Assembly (NCBI GenBank): GCA_010014835.2
Contig: JAAAKB020256159.1
Span: 1 to 29,130, forward strand
DNA: 29,130 nt
Source of the DNA: Apostichopus leukothele
Lineage: Eukaryota > Echinodermata > Holothuroidea > Aspidochirotida > Stichopodidae
Reading direction: 5' to 3'
Part shown: positions 1 through 9,830 of the stretch, one piece after another
Numbering within the stretch: the first letter of the stretch is position 1
How the letters are laid out: each line of letters starts with the position of its first letter
Made by a program: the position numbers and the translations under genes
The notes under the pieces: model-generated
What the model was told of the DNA's origin: nothing
Database searches by the model: none
What the model saw: only the letters and a program-made list of their open reading frames with translations

Positions 1-484
1 ACCAACTCCCACCCCTTACAACGGATACAATCAATAAAGGCTTTCATAGTAATTTTTCAGATGTCGCCTGAACATAGGAAAACATAAAGAAATTCTCTTC
101 TTAGTGTCAGTAATTTGTGATTGGTTCTTTTCTGTGATAGATTCATTAATATTGATCATTTCATGTGCTGGTGCGTGTGTGTGTATGTCTGTTACAGCAA
201 AACCAATCACAATCTTTACCAGCATATCCAATGGTAGTCTTGAACCTAGTAAAAGACTGTAGTGTGGACCTGCCTTAAGTAGATATGAATCTCAACTCAT
301 ATCATTAGGGTGCATCATCATTTATTTCATCAACAGTTTTCAACATTTTCTGTGATTCGACCCAATTTGCTAAGAGAGAGAAATATATAAGCCTTCTAGT
401 TCACCATAAACATATTTCCAGAATTATATTCCTAGGGTTCATGCTCCCATCAAATCACCTGCATTGCTATAAAGATCTAATATT
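1..484. other. Left-edge non-coding DNA, no gene seen
   Basis: AT-rich sequence with scattered stops in all frames. I see no exon with plausible splice sites and no known protein similarity. It is probably an intron or 5' flank of the leucine-rich-repeat gene that follows on the plus strand, since that gene's first visible exon already begins in mid-repeat. Confidence 0.5.
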
Positions 485-722
485 GATCACCAGTCACAGC
501 CATTGGGTTTTTAGTTGCAGGTTTTCAGGTATGAATATGCATTGATCCCAAAATGATCACCAATCACAGTCCTAGCTTTTCAGTTGCAGGTTTTCATTTT
601 TGAATATGTATAGATGACATAATGATCACTTAACACAGCCATTGGATTTCAATTGCAGGTTTTCAGGTATGAATATGTATAAATCCCATATTGAACGATC
701 ACCAATCACAGCCATGAATTTG
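485..722. repeat. Tandem repeat, ~70-bp unit, about 3.4 copies
   Basis: Units start at 485, 555, 624 and 697, each opening with GATCAC. Units 1 to 3 carry TTGCAGGTTTTCA in the middle and end with a TGAATATG(T/C)AT segment; the fourth is cut short near 722. Units are 69 to 73 bp long and visibly diverged. The repeat lies upstream of the first visible leucine-rich-repeat exon, presumably in an intron. It has no coding potential that I can see. Confidence 0.85.
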
Positions 723-989
723 ATTGATTGATTTATTAGGCATATTCTGCTCACTGATTAATTCCCAATTAACTCCAACTTTCTCTGAGTTGATGAATAT
801 TTAAATTGCTTCAACAACCTCTCTAGTCTTATTTCCCTCTCTCGGTTGATGGAAGGATTAGTCATCACACTGCTCATGATGTCACAGTTTTCCTTGCTTG
901 TATTGTAAAGCATGGCAAAACAAGTCATCTGTAGTCTGGGCATGGTCTATCATATCACCAATTCTATTTGTAACATGGTTTTCTTTCAG
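723..989. other. Presumed intron, nothing recognised
   Basis: Non-coding sequence between the tandem repeat and the first visible exon on the plus strand. It ends in a clear acceptor, TTTTCTTTCAG, at 979-989. No other feature seen. Confidence 0.5.
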
Positions 990-2776
990 GTTTGAAGAGG
1001 CTCCAACTTTTGAATTTGTGCAATAATTGGCAAGTCACAGACAAGGTCTTTCATCTTGTAACTGGTGAGTTTACTCTTTCTTTAACTCTTAAACCAACTT
1101 ATATCATGTTACTCTCACAGAGGAAGTTTGTGGTTTCTATTTCACCAAAACATAATTTATTTGTATATTTAATCATTACTTTGCATGGTTCTGCTTACTT
1201 CTTATTCAGAGCTGAGTAATCTTACAACTCTAATCTTGGAAGGGACATCAGTAACAGATGCAGGCTTGAATACATTGACTTCTGGTAGTAACAGGATGCT
1301 CACCACTCTGAATTTGAACAGAACATCTGTGACTGACGTTGGGGTAGCTTCCCTTACTAGTAAGTCTTTTAGCTCTCCTCCAGACTTGCTTCAAGTCATT
1401 TTTACCTCTGTAGTATTTAACAAGTTATATCCCACTGGTATCTTTATAAAATACAACAGATATGACTGATGTTGGGGTAGCTTCCCTTACTAGTAAGTCT
1501 TTTAGCTCCCTTCTAGACTTGCCTCAAGTCATTTTATCTCTGTAGTATTTAAAGTCGTTCATTTCTGTTGTGTCAGTTTTGTGGGTGATGTCCTACATAT
1601 ATCATGTTTTGATTCTCCTAGTTGTGAGGGTCACCTCACTTGTAAGCTAATCCTGTTGCTAGGAATTGATGTACAGTCCATGTGTCTATCAAAAAAAGCC
1701 TTACATGTTTATCTGGTATATCTACATATATTGTCTTTATTCTTTCGCCTGATTAGATCTTCCAAATCTATCGGTGCTCGGACTAGAAAAAACTCTGGTG
1801 AGTATTTTAAATGGTTCAACATTGAATTGTCATATTTAACCTTACTTCTAGTGTAACTTTCATGGGATCTGTAATTGTTTTCTGTGACTGATTGTTGCTA
1901 TGGAAACATAATCAACGTATTTCATGGTTCTCCCAAATGTGCTAGAATATCAAACAGTGACTATTCACTGTCGGCTTCCAAAATGTGTACAACCATACTC
2001 TCGGAATGAACTAATTTCTTGAGACATTCAATCATGTAACTAACACTTGCTTCCAGTAAATATCTGTGAATAATTTGGAGAAGATAAAGCTCTGAAAGCA
2101 GGTTTAGTGACATTCTAAAATTGATCATTAATCACTCCTTCTTGTAGGCAGCATTCTTGTACCTTCACTCTCACTCAAGAGATTCATTTTTTGCCTTTTA
2201 ACTTTCTGTAGACTGGCGCATATACACACGTTTACTTGGAGAGGTTAACATAAAATGGTAACATGCTAGGCTTAGGGATGTTGAATATAAGGTAATATAA
2301 CTGAATTGTATGGGACATTCTATCAGTATGCCTCAGGTTTTTCAAATCAGTGAGACATGTCTCTCTGTACTTCTGTGCAATTAAGTATGCTTTATTAATA
2401 TTGTAACCAGTCATAGAAATGTATGTATTTGGTCAGACATCTCATTATAGAGTTGGTCTAAAATATTACAAAAATTGCCTAAATTTCTGAAACCAATCCT
2501 TCAGTTGATTCTGTGTGTATTACCTACCCCCAACAATGCCACTAATTTGGATCCATTATTTAATATCCAGTCTTTCATAATTCTTTGATTGCTCACAGAT
2601 TAAGCATCTAGAGGGTGTCAGTGCGTTACGTAAACTTCGTTCTCTGAACATCTCAAGGAACCGCCTAGATGGAACGTCTGAATTTAAGTGCCTGCAGAAG
2701 CTGACAGGACTCTGTGTGCTCAATGTAGGTCAGATGGAAGATATGATGGGAGATGCAGTATTATTCTTTCTAGCAG
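990..2776 (+). CDS. Leucine-rich-repeat protein, internal exons (partial)
   Basis: Four exons splice in frame: 990-1064, 1210-1359, 1757-1797 (41 bases) and 2599-2776. Junction phases agree (1/2, 1/2, 0/0), and the last exon ends in phase 1 at a CAG|GTGAAA donor. The product is about 146 residues of tandem leucine-rich repeats with 22 to 26-residue spacing. Examples are LKRLQLLNL, LSNLTTLIL, MLTTLNL, LPNLSVLGL and LRKLRSLNI, with SVTDAGL and SVTDVGV turns as in the cysteine-containing/AMN1-like repeat class. Such repeats normally form a curved protein-binding surface; the partner cannot be told. No start codon, signal peptide, membrane segment, F-box or other domain is visible. The gene enters from the left, and no 3' exon was found to the right. 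A shorter end for the last exon at 2724 is possible (N|GTAGGT), but the extension to 2776 completes another repeat ending FFLA and restores the phase used by the other exons. I do not recognise the specific gene. The 800-base intron 1798-2598 holds nothing obvious. Confidence 0.72.
1330..1551 (+). repeat. 133-bp-offset tandem duplication of an exon tail and splice donor
   Basis: Bases 1330-1419 recur at 1463-1551 with only a few differences. The first copy contains the last codons of the second leucine-rich-repeat exon (TDVGVASLT), its donor CTTACTA|GTAAGT and the start of the intron. The second copy retains the same codons and the same donor, and is preceded by a CAACAG acceptor-like site, so 1460-1492 is an exon-like unit of 33 bases in the right phase. 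Direct joining of the first copy to the exon at 1757 gives normal repeat spacing, so the copy is probably skipped. Confidence 0.85.
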
Positions 2777-2883
2777 GTGAAAATACAATGCATATGCATA
2801 TATGTAAATGCATATGCATATATGTAAAAGAATATGCATATATGTATATGCATATGCATATATGTAAATGCATATGTAAATGA
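2777..2883. repeat. AT-rich minisatellite, ~20-bp unit
   Basis: About five imperfect copies of ATGCATATGCATATATGTAA begin just after the donor of the last leucine-rich-repeat exon. The unit is largely palindromic (ATGCAT, ATATGCATAT), so single strands could fold. The exon frame stays open through the array and reaches a TGA at about 2881-2883. Unspliced read-through would add a low-complexity Met/His/Cys/Tyr tail, which does not look like real protein. Confidence 0.85.
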
Positions 2884-3084
2884 TGCTTTCTGCCCTCGGT
2901 TGGGAACATTTTCTATATACTGTACTGTCATGTCCTGCCACTTCCAAAGCACTGGTACTGACAGTATGAGCAGTATGAATTGTGTGTTTTTATTAGATGA
3001 AGGTTAGGTACTGTTAATACTGTCAGTACAAGTGGTTTTAAGCAAGACATGAGAGGACAGTATAGAGTGGTATTAGCATTAGAA
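2884..3084. other. Non-coding, one short inverted repeat
   Basis: No gene seen. A 13-base sequence at 2955-2967 (GTACTGACAGTAT) is repeated as its exact reverse complement at 3017-3029. Nothing else stands out. Confidence 0.5.
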
Positions 3085-3499
3085 CATGGTCTGAACTGGC
3101 TTCATTATTAACAAGCCTTTAATGTCAAAATAAGGCAAAAAAGTACATCTAACCCTTAGATATGTACCCACATCAGTAAGCCAGTACATTGTAAAATATA
3201 TTGATTCTGTCCCTTTGGGGCAAAAGATAGATCATGACAAATTAGGTACAATTAGTTATCTTAGTGAAGTATGCTGCTGTAGTCTACACTAAGTTCACAG
3301 ACTTTGTATTACCTTTACTGCAGATGATATCAAGTACTGGGAGGGTACAATTAGTTTTCTATTTGAGTATGCTGCTGTAGTCTGCACTAAGTTTACAGAC
3401 TTTGTATTACCTTTACTGCAGATGATAGCAAGTACTGGGAGGGTACAATTAGTTTTCATGGTCTGAACCGGCTGCACTATTAACAAGCCTTTCATGTCC
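3085..3499. repeat. Compound repeat: ~98-bp tandem pair flanked by a direct repeat
   Basis: The unit 3245-3343 is repeated at 3344-3441, with a partial third start at 3442-3456 (GGTACAATTAGTTTTC). A 43-base segment at 3085-3127 (CATGGTCTGAAC onward to AATGTC) recurs at 3457-3499, directly at the end of the tandem array. The whole may be one larger duplicated block about 370 bp apart with an internal tandem. Short open frames here are repeat-derived. Confidence 0.8.
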
Positions 3500-5522
3500 C
3501 CAAAAAATGGTAATAAATCAGGATTTAATTATGCAAATTGTTGTAGTCAACCTCTTGAAGACACACAGACGAGAAAGCAGGACATCATACATAATTTGAT
3601 AACCTTAAATTTGGTTTCAATTTGCTTGCTGCCTGGGTGTAATTGGTTAATAGCCTCAGTGTTGTCAGCATTAAACATGGCGCAACAAGCCCAAAATCTT
3701 GAAGAAGGGCAGTTCAAAGACCTCTGTGCAATACTTTGTTAATTTGTAAATGTTATCACTATGACTATGAAAAATACATATGGTAGTCATTGCTCGGTTG
3801 CCATGGTGATGCTCTTCTGTATCTATGTCCATTAGGCCTCGAAATGTGAATTCCCCAATACACGCTCTGCATACATACACACATACATACACGCACGCAC
3901 ACATACATATCCACAAGACCCAAGTGGACATAGAAACTATTGCGTCTACGTGACCATTATGAATTATTTCTATATAGCCTGCCTGATAAGTTGCAGAGTT
4001 TTTCGCACTGTTATTGCCTTATTGCTGGTGATATATCAACTTACCTGGGCCATCTTCAGATTAAACTGTACGTCTCACCAAAGATTCAATGCAGGGTTAT
4101 AAATTCCAAATTTAATCTGATATATATTCCAGTATATTCCAATATATTTCTACTCAAAGTTTCGCTTTACTGAAGAATCCACAATGCACAATGCAAGAAC
4201 AAAAAAAATAACCTGTCACATGTCAAAAATTTAGCATTGTACTTCACCATCCTCTGAGAAAGTGGCTTTAATTGTTTCACTCAGGTCAAGCTCAAAGCTA
4301 TTTTGAGCTGTTGCAGCGTTAATAAGGGCTTTGGCCTTCTAGGCAACACTAATCCGTACAAATATCTTGAGCGTCACAAGTCCTTCAAACAATATGCAGT
4401 GCAGGTATTAAACAGAATTCTACTACCGCAATAAGGACCTGTTCAGCTTTGTTTTGAACTCACACAATGATCACCACAGATGTATACAATATAGTTTTGA
4501 TGTTCACATAGTTAAGGCAAGCCTACCGGTTTTATACCACTACTACTATCCACCTAAGCTTCAATGTTGTGGGACTATGGTATCTTATTATTACAGGCAC
4601 ACTCTACCTGACCCTACACAAACAATGCTCAACAGGTGCTAGTCAGAGGGAAAAAGGGTCTTCATTTGAAAAGCTGTAGCATCATAGAAGCACAGCGAAT
4701 TCAACTCCATTCAGACATGTTAGTATACACAACACTACAGATGAATGGTATACACACAACAGCCCTGGCTTGTAAACACCCCCTTGTGAATGTATACCTC
4801 CAAATAGTGAACTTTGACTGTAAAATTCACTCCATGGTTACAAAGTAGCCAGCCAGCTAAACTATTTTAATGACATGTGTTGTACAATACAGAAATTTGA
4901 GGTAAGGGTGTACACTGTTATCCCAATGGACAGGAATGTTACCATTGACAGTTTAACTACAATGATATATTGAACAACAGCTGTAGACTTGAAAATACAA
5001 AAAAAAAATGAACAATAAAAACAAATATATATGTCCCTAAGAGTTTTAAGAGAGTGCTTGAATTAAGTCCACACAGACAGTCCTCTGAGGATAGTAGTAA
5101 TCTATGTACTATGAAAACTGAAATATGCTATGAAATCCACATCTGCCAAAAATGGAATATGGATGTTGGAACATCTCAAAGGTACCAATCCATCAGAATT
5201 TAAGATGCCATATGTTGCACACAGGTGGTTTTACTGTGGGTTTCCTTCCTGCTCTATACAACATGTACGTGGTACCTATCATGGATAAAAAGCACTGCAC
5301 ACTAATGATGACTCCTTTATCGGTATATATCACGTACCGACTGTAAAATCCATCCAAGGGAAAATTGTTATTACTCTTCAAATTTCCTTTTATCCTTAGC
5401 AACAAAACCAGTATGCTAGAATATTATCTCCGAGGTATCAAAAGGCAGGACTCCACCAGAAAATAAACCTGTTACCACTGACCAAATACATACACATCTA
5501 ACTGTGTACACTATTCTCCTTG

Positions 5523-5561
5523 ACACACACAACACACACACACACTCTCTCTATCTCTCTT
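5523..5561. repeat. CA/CT microsatellite
   Basis: A simple run of ACACAC grading into CTCTCT/CTATCT. It is a low-complexity tract in non-coding DNA and probably length-variable. Confidence 0.85.
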
Positions 5562-6298
5562 ACTGTAAGTATAACCTCCAAAGCTGGTTAAATTTTACCA
5601 ATTGTTCTTACAGCTTGCTATAATTCACTCTCCTATAAATAGACAACCCTCTCCACTCACAACAGATTCCAGAGTTAACAAATTGAATTTCCCAATGACC
5701 TTTCACCTTTATATAGTTCATAAAATCCTTTCCTGACTCGGATGCTTCTTTCGTACACACTCAACTGTAAGTTTGACTGACAACGGTTCCTTATTTATTT
5801 ATTTTTTAATTCTAAATTTTCTAGAATTTCCGCCTTTTCGATATATTATAATTTAGATGCATGGAAGAGCAAGTAAGGAACCTTTCACTACATGCTTAAC
5901 AACATTCCCACGAAGCAAACAGAAAATATTTCCACCTTGAGAATTTTTCAACTCAGATGAGGAGGCCTAAAAAAACAACATATATATATAAAGCAATGGA
6001 CACAAATCATTCGGTCTAGGTGCCCTCCTCCACAAACTTGCTTCTGCACTTTTCATGTATATTAATACCCCTATAGATAGACTAAACAATCAAACTTTTT
6101 GAAGTATTTCCTGTCTCCAATTATCCCTGAAAGCCAATGCCGCAACCTTGACTGGAGTATTAGCACAATTACTGTAGATGAATTGGAATGGTAGCACACG
6201 TTCAACACCAGCCCCATTCAACCCGTGTGACCATTCTTTACTTTAAATGTCACAATTTATAAGAATAAGGCTGTCACTGTTTCAGTGATTTTTTTCCC

Positions 6299-6332
6299 CT
6301 CGGCTCCTCCTCCCCGAGACCTTGGAGCCGAG
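6299..6332. repeat. Small perfect hairpin, 9-bp arms
   Basis: CTCGGCTCC at 6299-6307 pairs exactly with GGAGCCGAG at 6324-6332 around a 16-base loop, making a GC-rich hairpin in otherwise AT-rich DNA. It lies 30 bases before an acceptor-like TTTACAG. No function can be assigned. Confidence 0.6.
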
Positions 6333-9300
6333 TATATTTGACTAATATTTTTGCTTGTTTACAGAGATAGCAGCGGTAGGCCTTGCTCGCTCGGGTACGT
6401 ATAATGCACTTTATCAATCACAGTCTGGGAAACTTAATCTCGGAAATGTTACTGCCTTTTTTTCTTTTCTTTTTTTTTTTGGCTACTTTTTTTATTTTTT
6501 TGTAATATTTTCCAACAGATAGAAAATCAGATTTCTCGATAATATTTGTCATCTGACAGATAAACAAGATGTGGCTCTTGTGACATGCATTTAAAAAAAA
6601 AAATCCTGTCCAATTCACCAAAGCAGTGAACATTGTGAAATAAAAACACCTTTGTTAAAAAGGCTATCTGTACTTCAATATCAAAAACATGTGTTACTAC
6701 AATAGCTGGCAATGTATTTCTTAAACAGGTCATTAATACAACATTTTCTGCAGGTTACCATAGCAACAGTATGCATACGAAGATAAACTAGATATTAAAT
6801 ACGTTGGACTATAATATGTTAGACTATACTGCACAATACTATAATCTATACCTAATCTAAATCTATTCATTAATGACAATGGGTGGTTGCTGCTGAAATA
6901 TAATAAAACATGTCAAGCTGTAATTTTTATCCAATGTTTCACAACAGAAAATATGCTAGTTACAAGTATTACAGAATAGTTTTCTGTAAACTTTCCTAAA
7001 ATTGAAAGTCATTTTTCATCGATTTTGGTAAAAAATAAATTGTTTATATTCTTAATTGGTATTTAACAAGAACCACATGACCAATCAAGTTTTGACAATA
7101 TACACCCTTCATTAATTTTAAACCGATCATGATATCTGATTTATTGATTTATGGATCGTTGTTAAAAGTAATTATGTTAATGACATGTATAGTTACAACT
7201 TGATATAAATACTGCATATCTAGGCTTTATAACACTTAATATTGTATTTTGTTTCTATTCTGTTCTTTTCTATCTTTAATTATTTACCAATAAAGGACTT
7301 TGTTAAGGTACAAATCTTCCAAAGAAACCTACAGACTAACACTAAGACTCATTGCAGTCATCTGGTTATCAAATTTTGTCTACATTTTTTCCCTCCCTCT
7401 TCTGTTTACTGAAATAGTTAGCAAAGTTTGGAAGCGCACTAGACATGCACTCCTACTAATGTCATTACACGATGGATGGTTGAATGCACGATAGTTTTAC
7501 GCTCACCGTATCTTTCTAACCACGTACAATCACTGTAGAGAAAATATGTGACTAGTTTATGTTGACAGTATATATGACTGCATACGGACCTCTGCACACA
7601 CACGTTCAGATAATATACAATTGTGCAGAAATCATCCACATTTACACAGCTGATGAACCTCAAACCCCTCCTTCCCCTCTCCCTAATGATATTATAAAAG
7701 GACATATTAAGATCGAAAACGATGAGATTTGGAGAGCTTAACAACCAAATCACTGTCCTAGCGATGAACAGAGAACAGATGCCACAAGAGAGCTCTGACA
7801 ACCCAATGAAATTCTAAATAAACGACATTTTTTACAACAGCAAAGAAGGTCATCAAAATCATGTGTTTCTGAGATTTTGCGAGAATTTTTTTCGATTGTA
7901 TCATTCTGTAAATTCTGTACTGTGCTTTCATGACACAAACAGAGAGACAGATTTATTATAAACAGAAGCTGTGTCCAACCAGCACTAAACCAAATCATGC
8001 ATGAAGTTCATGGATGACTACAACAAGATTCTTCACATCGAGATAACCAAGAAAATTGAAGATGCAGTGGCATTTTCTATTAACGTTCTTCGCAACGATG
8101 CTTTAACATTGGCTAGATGACTGCTAGATTTTTAGATTAATGAGCGAATAAAAACAAAAGAGCACACACGCAACAGAAAGGATCTTCTTCGAGATCATTG
8201 TGGGAAAAGTACAGTCCTGAGACACTTTTATCGACGTACGTTTTATATATAACTTTTTTATTTTTTCCTTTTCGTCTGGACCAGTTTATTGTAACCATTC
8301 TCTTCGCTCATCCATTTTCCTTATTCACTTGAGATTGATTTCAGCTTTCATATTTTATTTTTATTAGCAGAAAGAGAGGCCATACTCTAAACAGAGTAAA
8401 CAAGGCAGATGCAAACACAGAGTCAAGTGTAGCTAATGGGCAGGAAATTATTCACCTTTCATGGGGGGGACAAAATGCTTCTGATTGGGTAAAATAGCAA
8501 CATGTTTAATGCTTTATTAAAGGGCTTTCATTGTAAACAGAACATGGTCATTCAATTTCAAACATTCTAATTCAACACACTTTTGGTTTAAATGTACAAA
8601 TAGAGGAATTTTTATGGTGAATTTTATACACGAAGGGCATGTACATCTTTGGAATAATTTGAAATCCAAAGGAAACCTGTTTGTAATAATTTTGAAACGT
8701 AATTCTAAATGTAAAGTGCGATAATTAGGTTTAATTTTTCAAACAGGAAATTAAACATCCTTGAAATTGCAAAATTTCAAAGAAAGTAATTTATTAAATG
8801 ATCATTAAGTACATGTCAAATGTCCCTATTGTCTTACAATAAAAGTTACTGTCTTTCATTACTGTTTTGAATAACCAGGGTCGCAGTCAAAGAATAAAAT
8901 ATTCAAAAAAGTTGAAGGTTTTCACATATATGCAGAAATAAACAATTTTCACATCTAGTTACAAAGTTTATTCCCTGTGACATGATCATAGAATGTCTAT
9001 TCTTTCAGGGCTCAGCTGTCCAGTAAAAAGTAAATTTAGTGCAAATTTTTATTATTTTTTCTCATTTTTCTCATCTATGCCAATTAAATATATAAAGTGT
9101 TGCCACACAAATGAGTGGAGAAAACAAGACAGGGGGGAAGGGGAGGAGAAGGGGGATGATGCCTCCCTGCCCTCAATGTAACATACATGACAACCAAATA
9201 ATAGGCTTACCGTATCGCTGGAATACAAAGAGAAATGATTCTGAAATATTTCAAACTATTAACAATTTCAAAAAATGTCATGTTTCATATTGCAAAATTA

Positions 9301-9830
9301 CAAGGATTCTTTTCCATATTTGTTATACAAGATTCTTGATAAAAACAAAAAAGACGATTAAAAAGAAAAGAAGCTTCATTTCATCTCAAAAAAGATTCCT
9401 CTTCCCCTTTAACCGGGTCTTTCTTCTCCAGTTGTGCTGTTTCTCTGGCAAGGATGTAGCTTTGTCATAAATTCTTCGTTTGTGCCCTATTTCACATTTA
9501 GGACTCTGTAGCTAGTTAAAAAGGTCAATGCTAGGCTATTTATTATGACAGTGATATATGTTTACTGTCTTCCATCAAAACTGATTCTTCTAAAACCAAA
9601 AGAATTTAAACTACAGCCGGCCCCGGGATTTACAGAGCTTAAACTGTTTAGAGTGCAGATTTTAACTGAGGCTTCATTCAAGATTTTCCAGAAGAGATTA
9701 TTATGGATTTTCCATTTATACAAATTATACATATAGCACTTCATCAAAATAACTACGTCAACTGCGTTTTCTTTTCAAAAGAAATTTTGTCCCTTATCTC
9801 CTAAGATTGGTTTTAAATAATCAGATATTG

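Larger units (their letters stand above)
3500..9830. other. Long AT-rich stretch without a supportable gene
   Basis: I checked both strands for exons of the neighbouring dynein, PMVK and leucine-rich-repeat genes and for other familiar proteins, and found none. Open frames are short (most under 80 codons), of low complexity and without clear splice contexts. Visible details are a CATA/CA-rich tract at about 3872-3908, a CA/CT microsatellite at 5523-5561, a small hairpin at 6299-6332, T-rich runs at 6456-6500 and a G-rich run at 9132-9156. A short open frame at 8001-8120 encodes a helical-looking 39-residue peptide but has no support. The stretch could be intergenic or a very large intron. Confidence 0.5.

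Noticed and set aside
2777-2883. Possible origin or hairpin array of ATGCAT palindromes
   Set aside because: The simple tandem structure explains the palindromes, and nothing links it to replication.
6364-6393. Exon-like 30 bases between TTTACAG and GGTACGT on the plus strand
   Set aside because: Both splice-like sites are present, but no frame gives a recognisable peptide or fits the phase and repeat pattern of the leucine-rich-repeat gene.
7439-7801. 120-codon minus-strand open frame
   Set aside because: It is one of the longest frames in the window, but its composition is random-like (Cys/Tyr/Val-rich), it has no motif, and opposite-strand frames overlap it.
9111-9470. 119-codon plus-strand open frame
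   Set aside because: It is driven by G-rich and A-rich low-complexity tracts and has no domain or splice context.
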